In this document: piece after piece, positions 41,972 to 51,894 of the stretch
Numbering within the stretch: the stretch's first letter is position 1
Layout of the letters: every line of letters begins with the position of its first letter
Assembly: GCA_934454635.1 (NCBI GenBank)
Contig: CAKSFR010000001.1
Span: 124,001 to 188,000, forward strand
Reading direction: 5' to 3'
Source of the DNA: an uncultured Ruminiclostridium sp.
GTDB lineage: Bacteria; Bacillota; Clostridia; Oscillospirales; Ruminococcaceae
Length of the DNA stretch: 64,000 nucleotides
The notes under the pieces: generated by a model
Database searches by the model: none
Seen by the model: only the letters and a program-made list of their open reading frames with translations
What the model was told of the DNA's origin: nothing
Position numbers and translations under genes: made by a program

Positions 41972-43567
41972 ATGAGAAAAAAGGGGTTAAAAATTTTATC
42001 GGCTTTATTGTGCATAGTATTACTGAATGGCTGTCGGGAGTCGAATCTGCCTGTTCAGACCGTTGCCAACGGCAGCTTCGGCGGCATAGCATTTGATACC
42101 CAAAGCCGTACCGTGCAGTCCGCAGTTCCGATACCGGATATAACAACAACGATTTTAGATGATTATATTGACAGCTCTGATAAAAACACGTCATTTTCAT
42201 CAGAAAGCGCAACATCGCGCAATGAAAATACTGAAATCAGCCTCGTGCCTGAACAAGAAAATACGACTTCAGCAACTACCGAAAGCACTTTCTACACAAA
42301 AAAAACAACTACAACGACGATTCCCATTTCACATATTTCAGAAGCATCATTGCAAACCACAACCGAAATAACAACCATCGTTTCAACAACTGAACAAATT
42401 TCGGAAACGACTGCGCAAACCGAAAGCGTTTCTGCCGATTATACGGTCAATAGCTACAAGGCTCTGAATTACAGCGAAATGAAAGGCGTCTGGATATCAT
42501 ATCTCGAAATAGCAGAACTGCTCAAAGGAAAGAGCGAAAGTGATTTTCGTTCCGCTGTAAAAAGCATTTTTGTCAACTGCTCACAACTGGGACTTAACAC
42601 GGTCTACGTTCACGCGCGAGCTTTCGGAGACGCTTTTTACAATTCCGAGCTTTTCCCTTTTTCAAAGCATATTTCAGGTCAGTACGGTGTAAAAACATCA
42701 TATGATCCGCTTGAAATAATGATAGATGAAGCGCACCGACAGGAGCTTTCGATACACGCATGGATCAATCCGCTTCGGCTTTGCACCGCTTCCGAATTAA
42801 GTGCGCTTTCGGGCGATTATCCTATAAAAAAATGGTATAACGATTCTTCCAAAAACGGAACGTACATCGTAAACGTAAACGGAACTTTCTATCTTAACCC
42901 CGCTTATGATGAAGCCGTGCAACTCGTTGGCAACGGCGTAAGGGAAATCGTTTCGGCGTATAACGTTGACGGCGTTCATATTGACGATTATTTTTACCCG
43001 ACAACGGATACATATTTCGACAGTAAGGCGTTTGCAGAATTTGGCGGCTCTTCCCTTTCGGCGTTCCGAATTTCCAACTGCAATAAGCTGGTTAAAGAAA
43101 TTTACGATGCAGTACATGAATGCTCCGCAACGGCAGTTTTCGGCATAAGCACACAAGGCAGCATGAGCAACAACTTAAATCAGCTTTACGCCGACGCACA
43201 GACATGGTGCGCAGGAGGATATGTTGATTATTTCGCGCCACAGATATATTACGGCTTTGAAAATTCCGCACAGCCGTTCAAAACCTGCACCAATCAGTGG
43301 AATGAACTTGTTGAAGGCACAGATACCAAACTTGCAATCGGGCTTGCAGTTTACAAAATCGGCACTGAAGACAAATGGGCAGGAGCGGGAATTTATGAAT
43401 GGGTCAACACCGATTCAATGCTAAAGCGGCAGATAGAATATGCCCGAAGCTGTAAAAATTACGGAGGGTTTGCACTTTACAGCTATAATTATCTTTTCAC
43501 GAGCGGATATCTGACAAATACAATAAAACAGGAAATCGAAAACATCAAGCCGCTTATTGCGGAATAA
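41972..43567 (+). CDS. Lipoprotein with family-10-like glycosyl hydrolase (GHL10) domain
   Basis: A 531-residue exported protein. Residues 1-21 form a lipoprotein signal ending in the lipobox LLNGC, so it is probably anchored outside the membrane. Residues ~25-155 are a Thr/Ser-rich linker. Residues ~165-525 match the GHL10/DUF187 family: MKGVWISYLEI, GLNTVYVHARAFGDAFY, HAWINPLRL, DGVHIDDYFYP, SQGSMSNNLNQLYADAQ and VDYFAPQIYYGFE. The family probably cleaves a cell-wall or surface glycan. AGGAGGA-like site before the ATG. It precedes an amidase gene by 13 bases. Confidence 0.87.
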   Translation: MRKKGLKILSALLCIVLLNGCRESNLPVQTVANGSFGGIAFDTQSRTVQSAVPIPDITTTILDDYIDSSDKNTSFSSESATSRNENTEISLVPEQENTTSATTESTFYTKKTTTTTIPISHISEASLQTTTEITTIVSTTEQISETTAQTESVSADYTVNSYKALNYSEMKGVWISYLEIAELLKGKSESDFRSAVKSIFVNCSQLGLNTVYVHARAFGDAFYNSELFPFSKHISGQYGVKTSYDPLEIMIDEAHRQELSIHAWINPLRLCTASELSALSGDYPIKKWYNDSSKNGTYIVNVNGTFYLNPAYDEAVQLVGNGVREIVSAYNVDGVHIDDYFYPTTDTYFDSKAFAEFGGSSLSAFRISNCNKLVKEIYDAVHECSATAVFGISTQGSMSNNLNQLYADAQTWCAGGYVDYFAPQIYYGFENSAQPFKTCTNQWNELVEGTDTKLAIGLAVYKIGTEDKWAGAGIYEWVNTDSMLKRQIEYARSCKNYGGFALYSYNYLFTSGYLTNTIKQEIENIKPLIAE

Positions 43568-43580
43568 AAGGAAGGTCAAA

Positions 43581-46500
43581 ATGAACGTAAAAAAACGTTT
43601 TACAGCATTTTTATGCTCTGCGGCGCTCCTGCTGAACTTTATCCCTATGAAAACATACGCGGATAATAATACAGGGAATGCTGAAATAGACTATACCGTT
43701 TCAGCCGAAGACGAAACAGCGCAGGAAAATGCCGAGCAGGGATATATGTTTACGCTTCCCGAGAATATGCGTGCGTGCGTAATCACTCCGGGAATAGATT
43801 TCTTCACCTCAGACGATGAAACTGCTGAAGTTCTGTCCTCAGAACTTGAAAAAATATTTGCCGATCTTTCAAAAATAGGGCTTAACACCGTAATAATAAA
43901 CACCATTAGCAACGAACGTTCATATTACAGTATAGATATGAACGCAAATGGCGATTCAATAGACCCTACGGCAATCGCAGTTCAGACTGCGTATAATTTC
44001 GGAATTTCTCCGTATGTGGTGCTCGACCTGAGTCATCTCATGCTGGACAATGCGGCAACAGCACAAATCGACGCTTTAATTTCAAGAGTTCACCGCTTTG
44101 CTCTTAAATATCCGTGCGACGGCATAATTCTCGACGATTACTATGTTTGCCGCAATGCGGACACGTTCGGCGGATATATGAACAACGGTTCGGGCGTCGG
44201 ATATGTAAACTGGCTCTATGATACCGCCGAGCAGCTGTTCAGCAGTGCAGCAGACGTAATCCATCTTACCGACAACTCAATAGCGGTAGGGTTTATGATA
44301 AACGATATGTGGGCAAACTCATCGTCCAATGAACTCGGAAGTGACACTTCGGATTCCGTTCAGGCTTACTACGACGGATATTCGGATACAAAAAGCTTTA
44401 TTGAAAAAGGCTATACCGATTTTGCTCTTATCCGTGCATACGGCTCGCTTACAGATGCGGCTTTACCGTTTGAGAATGTGACGGGCTGGTGGGGCAGCCT
44501 TACGGCAGAATACGATATGCCGCTTTATATTGTTCATTATAACGAGAAAATAGGAACAAGCGAGGCTGGCTGGGGAGCCGAGGATCAGCTTCTTAAACAG
44601 CTCACCGTAGCCAAAAAACTTGACAGCTATCACGGCAGCGTTTTCAATTCGTATGAACGACTTACACAGAACCCGCTTGATACCACATCTACTCTGACAT
44701 CTTATTTTAATGAACAGATTAACGAGGAATCGCTGTTTTCCGACCTAAAAGTTGTTTCTCCCGCCAAGCTCACATTCACAACAAGCGAGCCAAGCGTAAC
44801 TTTTATGGGAAGCTTCGACAGCAATTTCCCAGTGTATTTCAACAATTCTCCCATTCAGCTAAACGACGCAGGAAACTTCTATTTTACCCGTGACCTGAAA
44901 GTGGGTTCAAATACATTCACGATCACGCATAAATCCAAGACTTATACATATAAGATTGAGCGTAAAATTGTGGTAATGAAGACTATTGCAACTGCAATTT
45001 CCGAAGGCAAAACGCTCCGAGTTGACGGCGAAACGAAAATCAACCTCTCTGTAACAGCCTATAAAGGCTCCAAAATATACGGCGTAGTAAACGGAACTAC
45101 CGTTAAAATGACCGAGCAGGAGGGTAAGACCGATGATGAGGACTTTAACTCATCATATGTGCGTTATACCGGAAGCTATACTGTTCCAAAAGGAATAGTC
45201 GGCGAAGAGCAAAATCTCGGTACTATTAAAATATGCGGTGAAAACAGCGGTTTCAGCATGGAGGTCATAGGTGCAAAGGTTATTGTAAATGCAGAACCTG
45301 AACCGGTTATAAAAAAGGAAGCAGAAATGGCTGACGCAAACAGTGCGGGCTCAGGAGAAGTAATCGGTACACTGGAATCAATTTACAAAAGTACAGACAG
45401 CGTTAAATTTGTAAAGGTAAATTCCGATTACACTATCGTATATGACGGAAAAACCGCCGATGACATCCCCTCTCCCGTGTTCTCACAGCTTCCCGCAGGA
45501 ACAATAGAGCCGTATAAATCAACATCGGGAAATTATTACCTCACAATGTCTGGCAAGCGCATTGCTGCGTCTGCGTCAACGCTTATCGACGGCGCGGGAA
45601 TTGAAAAAAATGCGCTTGTGGTAAAATCTATAGGCACATCAAACGGAAACAGCTATATTCGCGTCGGCATTGACTGCAAAACCGGCTTTAATATGCAGCT
45701 TGTCGGAAATAATTACTATACAGACTGGGAGGGAGATTACTACCTCAAGTCTTTCACGGCAACGCATCTTTACATAACTTTTGAAAATGTAACAAGCGTT
45801 ACAAAACTGCCGTCCTTTGAGAACAATCTTGTATTTAAGTCGGGAAAGTGGGATACAGTAACCGAGGCGAACGGAACAAAATTCCGCCTTATACTTGAAT
45901 TAAGACAACCGGGAATTTATTCCGGACACTCGGCTTCATATACATCTGACGGCGACCTTATGCTCAGTTTTCCCGTCCCGACAAACTCTCTGAGCGGACT
46001 TACGGTGGTTGTCGATCCGGGACACGGCTACGGCAAATCCGCAACATCTCTCGATCCGGGCGCAGTCGGAGAAGTTATTGAACAGGAGGTTGTTCTGGCA
46101 ATTTCAAAAGAACTCACATCTCAGCTTAAAGCCGCAGGGGCAAATGTAGTCAGACTTCAAACAGAGAGTCAATTTCTGCTCACAAAAGAACGGCCGATAT
46201 ATGCCCGCGGATATGGGTGCGATATTTATATCTCGGTGCACGCAAACAAAGCTCTCGTTGACGGCTCGGCGCGCGGAGTCGAGGTTTATTATTTCACTTC
46301 ATACTCGCAGCCACTTGCAGCAAAAATATCCGAAAGCATTGCAACATACTATGCAAATTATGCGTATGCAGACGGCGCTTACCGCGACAGAGGTGCAAAG
46401 TACAGCTATTTTCAGGTTACTTTGCAGCAGGATTTCCCGTCCGTTCTTGTTGAAACAGGCTTTGTAAATGAAATAAACGACGCTATGACGCTGGCTTCCC

Positions 46501-46883
46501 CTACTCACCAGAAAGGCATAGCCTCCGCAATAGTAACGGGCATTAAAAATTATCTGTCAAGAAGCAGCATTTCATACGCGTCAGATGGTTCAAGCAACGC
46601 TGAATACTCGGAAAATGACGCTCAGCCCGATGAAACCTCAGCGGACGGTTCCGAGCCACCTGATAACAGTGAAGAAGAACCTGATACTTCCGAAAATACA
46701 GGCAATTCTTCGGAAGATATAACATCTTCTCCCGAGGAAACGGTTTACAACGGGGAAACAAGCATTCCGGATGAAACTCTTTCGTCGGAAGAATCTTCTG
46801 TTCCCGAAATCACAACAGATACAACTACCCTTCAGCCGCCCGACACCGGCAACTGGGGAGGCGGAGGAATCCCGCCAACTTAA
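43581..46883 (+). CDS. Secreted GHL10-like / N-acetylmuramoyl-L-alanine amidase fusion
   Basis: A 1100-residue exported cell-wall enzyme. Signal peptide at residues 1-28. Residues ~55-370 are a second, diverged GHL10-like domain (GLNTVIIN, DGIILDDYY). Residues ~385-620 are Ig-like beta regions. Residues ~806-993 are an Amidase_3 domain with VVVDPGHG, EQEVV, SVHAN and catalytic VETGFVNE, so the zinc ligands and catalytic Glu are present. The last ~105 residues are Ser/Glu/Thr/Pro-rich with no sortase signal. AAGGAAGG fixes the ATG at 43581 over the TTG at 43557. It probably acts with the upstream lipoprotein on peptidoglycan. Confidence 0.87.
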   Translation: MNVKKRFTAFLCSAALLLNFIPMKTYADNNTGNAEIDYTVSAEDETAQENAEQGYMFTLPENMRACVITPGIDFFTSDDETAEVLSSELEKIFADLSKIGLNTVIINTISNERSYYSIDMNANGDSIDPTAIAVQTAYNFGISPYVVLDLSHLMLDNAATAQIDALISRVHRFALKYPCDGIILDDYYVCRNADTFGGYMNNGSGVGYVNWLYDTAEQLFSSAADVIHLTDNSIAVGFMINDMWANSSSNELGSDTSDSVQAYYDGYSDTKSFIEKGYTDFALIRAYGSLTDAALPFENVTGWWGSLTAEYDMPLYIVHYNEKIGTSEAGWGAEDQLLKQLTVAKKLDSYHGSVFNSYERLTQNPLDTTSTLTSYFNEQINEESLFSDLKVVSPAKLTFTTSEPSVTFMGSFDSNFPVYFNNSPIQLNDAGNFYFTRDLKVGSNTFTITHKSKTYTYKIERKIVVMKTIATAISEGKTLRVDGETKINLSVTAYKGSKIYGVVNGTTVKMTEQEGKTDDEDFNSSYVRYTGSYTVPKGIVGEEQNLGTIKICGENSGFSMEVIGAKVIVNAEPEPVIKKEAEMADANSAGSGEVIGTLESIYKSTDSVKFVKVNSDYTIVYDGKTADDIPSPVFSQLPAGTIEPYKSTSGNYYLTMSGKRIAASASTLIDGAGIEKNALVVKSIGTSNGNSYIRVGIDCKTGFNMQLVGNNYYTDWEGDYYLKSFTATHLYITFENVTSVTKLPSFENNLVFKSGKWDTVTEANGTKFRLILELRQPGIYSGHSASYTSDGDLMLSFPVPTNSLSGLTVVVDPGHGYGKSATSLDPGAVGEVIEQEVVLAISKELTSQLKAAGANVVRLQTESQFLLTKERPIYARGYGCDIYISVHANKALVDGSARGVEVYYFTSYSQPLAAKISESIATYYANYAYADGAYRDRGAKYSYFQVTLQQDFPSVLVETGFVNEINDAMTLASPTHQKGIASAIVTGIKNYLSRSSISYASDGSSNAEYSENDAQPDETSADGSEPPDNSEEEPDTSENTGNSSEDITSSPEETVYNGETSIPDETLSSEESSVPEITTDTTTLQPPDTGNWGGGGIPPT

Positions 46884-46922
46884 AGAAAAAATCGGAAATG
46901 TTAAATTTTTGGCGAAAATAGC

Positions 46923-46951
46923 TTGCAATTAAATAGGTTTTCTGCTATAAT
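46923..46951 (+). promoter_or_regulatory. purA promoter
   Basis: TTGCAA (46923-46928), 17 bases, TATAAT (46946-46951). A small stem, GCCGGA with TCCGGC, lies between it and the purA ribosome site. Confidence 0.75.
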
Positions 46952-46953
46952 GA

Positions 46954-48291
<1,338 letters not shown>

Positions 48292-48301
48292 TTGAACATC
48301 G

Positions 48302-48345
48302 GAAAAGGGACTATGGCTTTGACCGTAGCCCTTTTCTTTTTTATT
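48302..48345 (+). terminator. Rho-independent terminator after purA
   Basis: GAAAAGGG plus CTATGG (48302-48316, one bulge) pairs with CCGTAG plus CCCTTTTC (48323-48336), followed by TTTTTTATT. Confidence 0.9.
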
Positions 48346-48366
48346 GATTCCAAAAGGAGTTCCATA

Positions 48367-49143
48367 ATGCTGAATATACTTTTTATAGGGGATGTTGTCG
48401 GACAGACAAGCGCGTCTTACCTTGCGTCGCAGCTTCCACAGCTCAAAAAAGAATACAGAATTGATATGACGATCGTTAACGGAGAAAATTCCGCTGACGG
48501 AAATGGAATTACTCCGTTTTCCGCCAATATTCTGCGTTCCGGCGGCACTGATGTTATCACGACAGGAAATCACTGCTTCCGCCGCCGTGAAATGAACGAA
48601 ATGTATGAGGAGTGCGATACCATAATACGCCCCGCAAACCTTGGCGATGTATACGGAAAAGGCGTTTGTATATTCGATATGGGAAGAACAAGCGTAGCTG
48701 TTATAAATCTGCTCGGAATGTCATATATGGAACACTCCGACAATCCGTTTCATTGCATTGACGCAATTCTCAAAGATATTCGGACTCCGAATATAATCGT
48801 TGATTTTCACGCTGAGGCAACCTCGGAAAAAAAGGCAATGGGATTTTACCTTGAAAACCGCGTTTCCGCCGTTATCGGAACACATACGCACGTTCAGACA
48901 GCGGATGAGGAAATTCTTAGCGAACATACGGGATATATCACAGACGCAGGAATGACAGGCGTAAGACGTTCGGTTCTCGGCATAGACAAAGACGTGATAA
49001 TAGCTCGTCTTACCACATACTATCCGCAAAAGCACATCTACCCCGCCGGAAATATCATGATAAACGGAGTAGTGCTTTCAATAAACGAAAAAACAGGCTG
49101 CTGTACCGCAATACAGCGCATTTGCAAACAGGAGGGAAATTAA
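48367..49143 (+). CDS. ymdB: YmdB-type metallophosphoesterase
   Basis: A 258-residue dimetal phosphodiesterase of the TIGR00282 family; B. subtilis YmdB hydrolyses 2',3'-cyclic nucleotides and affects biofilm and motility decisions. Metal-site blocks are GDVVGQ, NGENSADGNGIT, TTGNHCFRR, DFHAEATSEK and GTHTHVQTAD. The start at 48367 has AAAGGAG upstream. spoVS follows after one base, as in many Firmicutes. Confidence 0.92.
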   Translation: MLNILFIGDVVGQTSASYLASQLPQLKKEYRIDMTIVNGENSADGNGITPFSANILRSGGTDVITTGNHCFRRREMNEMYEECDTIIRPANLGDVYGKGVCIFDMGRTSVAVINLLGMSYMEHSDNPFHCIDAILKDIRTPNIIVDFHAEATSEKKAMGFYLENRVSAVIGTHTHVQTADEEILSEHTGYITDAGMTGVRRSVLGIDKDVIIARLTTYYPQKHIYPAGNIMINGVVLSINEKTGCCTAIQRICKQEGN

Positions 49144-49144
49144 A

Positions 49145-49405
49145 ATGGAAGCAATCAAGGTTTCATCAAGAAGTGTTCCTAAATCGGTAGCCGGAGCTAT
49201 CGCGGCGGTTATCCGTGAAGGCAGCTCGGCAGAAGTACAGGCTGTCGGCGCGGGCGCGGTAAATCAGGCTGTCAAGGCAATCGCAATCGCGCACCTTTAC
49301 TTCACCGAAGAAAGTCGAGAACTCGTATGTGTACCGTCTTTTTCTGAACTTGAAGTAAACGGCGAGGAAAAAACCGGAATCAGCTTCAGAGTAGAGCTGA
49401 GGTAA
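49145..49405 (+). CDS. spoVS: Stage V sporulation protein S
   Basis: An 86-residue Alba-like protein with the family start IKVSSRSVPKSVAGAIAAVIREG and the central GAGAVNQAVKAIAIA. It affects coat assembly and septation in sporulating bacilli and is also found in non-sporulating relatives. GGAGGG lies eight bases upstream. Co-transcribed with ymdB. Confidence 0.95.
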   Translation: MEAIKVSSRSVPKSVAGAIAAVIREGSSAEVQAVGAGAVNQAVKAIAIAHLYFTEESRELVCVPSFSELEVNGEEKTGISFRVELR

Positions 49406-49412
49406 ATAAAAT

Positions 49413-49463
49413 TTTACAAAATTTGTAAAAAATATTGACAAATGCAAAATGATATGTTATACT
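49413..49463 (+). promoter_or_regulatory. Promoter of the ABC-2 exporter with adjacent palindrome
   Basis: TTGACA (49435-49440), 17 bases, TATACT (49458-49463). Just upstream TTTACAAA-A-TTTGTAAA (49413-49429) is a perfect 8-bp inverted repeat, a possible operator. Confidence 0.75.
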
Positions 49464-49497
49464 GAGGTAAATTAAATTTACAGAAAGGGCTGAAACT

Positions 49498-50421
49498 ATG
49501 TCACTGATTGTTGAACACTTATCAAAATCCTTTAATGGACATCAAGCAGTCAAGGATTTGTCATTTCAGTTTACCGAGCCGGGCGTTTTTGCCTTTCTCG
49601 GAACGAATGGAGCAGGAAAAAGCACATCTATCCGAATGATTCTGAATATGCTGAAAAAAGACAGCGGAACCGTATTATGGAAAGGTAAGCCGCTGAACGT
49701 ACTGGACGAAAAAATCGGATATCTTGCGGAGGAGCGCGGATTATACCCGAAATACAATGTTGAAGAACAGATGTATTATTTCGCTTCGCTTAAGGGCATG
49801 AAAAAATCGCAGGCAACGCCCGCAATAGATTACCTTTTCGGCCGTCTTAATATCAACGAGTACCGTAAAAAGAAAGCGGAACAGCTTTCAAAGGGAAATC
49901 AGCAGAAGGTTCAGCTGGCTGCGGCTCTTATATGCAATCCCGAACTGATCATTCTTGATGAACCGCTCAGCGGACTTGACCCTGTCAATGCAGATTTGTT
50001 TAAAAGTATTATCCGCGAAGAACGCGACAAAGGTAAATTCATTATCATGTCATGCCATCAGATGGAAACAATCGAGGAATTTTGCGAAGATCTCGTGCTG
50101 CTTCACCGCGGAGAAACTGTAATGCAAGGCAATCTGAACGCGATCAAAAAGAGCTACGGAAGAGTAAATCTGACCGTTAAAGCGGATCAGGAGTTTCTGC
50201 CTATTGCCGAGGAAATCGGTCTTACCGTTGTGGAAGATACACCGAACGGCACGAATTTCAAGGTTCACGGCGATGAACAGGCTCAGGAATTTTTGCGCAG
50301 AATGCTTGAACAAAAGATAAATGTTGTAAAGTTTGATTTGCGTGAGCCTTCACTGCACGAATTATTTGTAGAAAAGTGCGGACCTGCCGCACAGGAGGGG
50401 GAGAAAATAAATGAAGCTTAA
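49498..50421 (+). CDS. ABC-2 exporter ATP-binding protein (NatA-like)
   Basis: A 307-residue ATPase. Walker A GTNGAGKST, Q-loop region YLAEERGLYPKYN, signature LSKGNQQKVQLA, Walker B LIILDEPLSGLDP and the switch His in MSCHQME. The YLAEERGLYPK and C-terminal region place it with the NatA/DUF4162 type that exports Na+ or peptides. It overlaps its permease by 11 bases. Confidence 0.93.
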   Translation: MSLIVEHLSKSFNGHQAVKDLSFQFTEPGVFAFLGTNGAGKSTSIRMILNMLKKDSGTVLWKGKPLNVLDEKIGYLAEERGLYPKYNVEEQMYYFASLKGMKKSQATPAIDYLFGRLNINEYRKKKAEQLSKGNQQKVQLAAALICNPELIILDEPLSGLDPVNADLFKSIIREERDKGKFIIMSCHQMETIEEFCEDLVLLHRGETVMQGNLNAIKKSYGRVNLTVKADQEFLPIAEEIGLTVVEDTPNGTNFKVHGDEQAQEFLRRMLEQKINVVKFDLREPSLHELFVEKCGPAAQEGEKINEA

Positions 50422-51793
50422 AGGTTGGAAAAACATATTTGCCTTTACCTTTTCACAGCAAATAAAGACTAAATCTTTTATAATAAGCACAATAATCATT
50501 GCTGTAATTATCGCCTTAATGACTGCAACAGCAAATATTCTGCCGGTTTTTCTGCTTGAAGATGAAATAAATCAGATTGAAAGCATTGCAAACGGCGAAG
50601 CGGTTGATTTTTCCGTTTCAAAGCTGTATTTGTCAGATGAAACGGGTCTTGACACGAATTATAACGTTACTGCCGCTTCGTTTGGATTTACTCTGGAGAA
50701 AATTGCTCCCGAAGAATTTGAGTCGAAGCTCAGCGAGCTTGAAACAACGACTGAAAATGCAATGCTTGCACGAGCATACAAAAAAGACGGCATACTTAAT
50801 CTTGACGCATACTATGCGGGCGAAAACTCCACTGTAAATCCTTCCGACTGCACAACAATTCTCAGCACGCTCTCAACACAGCTTCAGATAAAATATCTTG
50901 ACTCTCTCGGCGTAGCGTCCGACGAGATAACCACAGTAATGAGCGGCGTAACTACACAGCTTCTCAAGGCAGGAAATGAAGCAACAAGTATGGTTCAGGA
51001 TATAATCAACTCGGTTGTTCCCATGCTTTCATCGCTTGTGCTGTTCATATTCATTTTCGCCTACAGTCAGCTTGTCGCACAGGCAATTGCTATAGAAAAA
51101 TCATCCCGAGTTATGGAATATCTGCTTACCTCCGTAAGTCCCCTTTCCATAATCGTCGGAAAGGTTCTTGCAATTTGTCTTGTTTCTCTGATGCAGTTTA
51201 TTATACTTATCTGTTCGGGCGTTCTCGGTTTTCTGATTTCAATGCCGTTCGGAATTTTCTCCAAAATCGACGGACTTGTTGCTGCTGCTTCCGATTCAGG
51301 CATAGGAGCAAGCGCGCAGCAAACTCTTGTTGACATTCAGGGCGCGTTCTCAAATTTCAACATCGACACTATTCTCATTATGATATTCACCTTCGTATTG
51401 GGCTTCCTGTTCTATTCTCTTATTGCCGGACTTGCAGGAGCAAGCATCAGCAAAATGGAGGATCTTACGGCAGCAATTCAGCCTATGAGCATTATCGGCG
51501 TGCTTGGTTTCTATCTCGCCTATATGCCGCAAATCGGCGCAATGGACGGTGAAACAAATACATTGATGATAGTGGCACGATATGTGCCCATATCTTCCCC
51601 GTTCTGCCTCCCGTCGGCATATATGCTTGGGCAAATCAGCCTCGGAGAAGCGTGTGTTTCGCTTCTTGTGCTGCTTGCAAGCGTAATCTTACTCTGTATA
51701 ATCGTTGCAAAGGTATATGAACATATTGTTCTGTATACAGGCGACAGACTTAAAATAAGCGATATGCTTAAAATGGCAAAAGCAAGCAAATAA
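50411..51793 (+). CDS. ABC-2 exporter permease (NatB-like)
   Basis: A 460-residue permease. TM1 is at residues ~20-42, a ~160-residue extracytoplasmic domain follows, then about five or six helices in the C-terminal half (LSSLVLFIFIFAYSQLV, ILICSGVLGFLISM, IFTFVLGFLFYSLIAGLAG and so on). Conserved AIEKSSRVMEYLLTS block of ABC-2 permeases. Works with the ATPase upstream. Substrate unknown. Confidence 0.9.
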   Translation: MKLKGWKNIFAFTFSQQIKTKSFIISTIIIAVIIALMTATANILPVFLLEDEINQIESIANGEAVDFSVSKLYLSDETGLDTNYNVTAASFGFTLEKIAPEEFESKLSELETTTENAMLARAYKKDGILNLDAYYAGENSTVNPSDCTTILSTLSTQLQIKYLDSLGVASDEITTVMSGVTTQLLKAGNEATSMVQDIINSVVPMLSSLVLFIFIFAYSQLVAQAIAIEKSSRVMEYLLTSVSPLSIIVGKVLAICLVSLMQFIILICSGVLGFLISMPFGIFSKIDGLVAAASDSGIGASAQQTLVDIQGAFSNFNIDTILIMIFTFVLGFLFYSLIAGLAGASISKMEDLTAAIQPMSIIGVLGFYLAYMPQIGAMDGETNTLMIVARYVPISSPFCLPSAYMLGQISLGEACVSLLVLLASVILLCIIVAKVYEHIVLYTGDRLKISDMLKMAKASK

Positions 51794-51795
51794 TT

Positions 51796-51886
51796 TTTAA
51801 AAACCCCGAAAGTAGCTTTTATACTATTTTTCAATCTTCCTATATATTGATTAGGAATTAGTATTATAAGCTATTTTCAGGGATTT
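51796..51886. repeat. Long imperfect inverted repeat between convergent genes
   Basis: AAAACCCCGAAAGTAGCTT and AAGCTATTTTCAGGGATTTT can pair with a few mismatches around an AT-rich loop of about 50 bases. It may be a bidirectional terminator for the exporter and the transglutaminase genes. Confidence 0.4.
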
Positions 51887-51894
51887 TTCATATT

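Noticed and set aside
46840..46883. PPDTG near the C-terminus of the amidase as a sortase signal
   Set aside because: Not LPXTG and no hydrophobic segment or positively charged tail follows.
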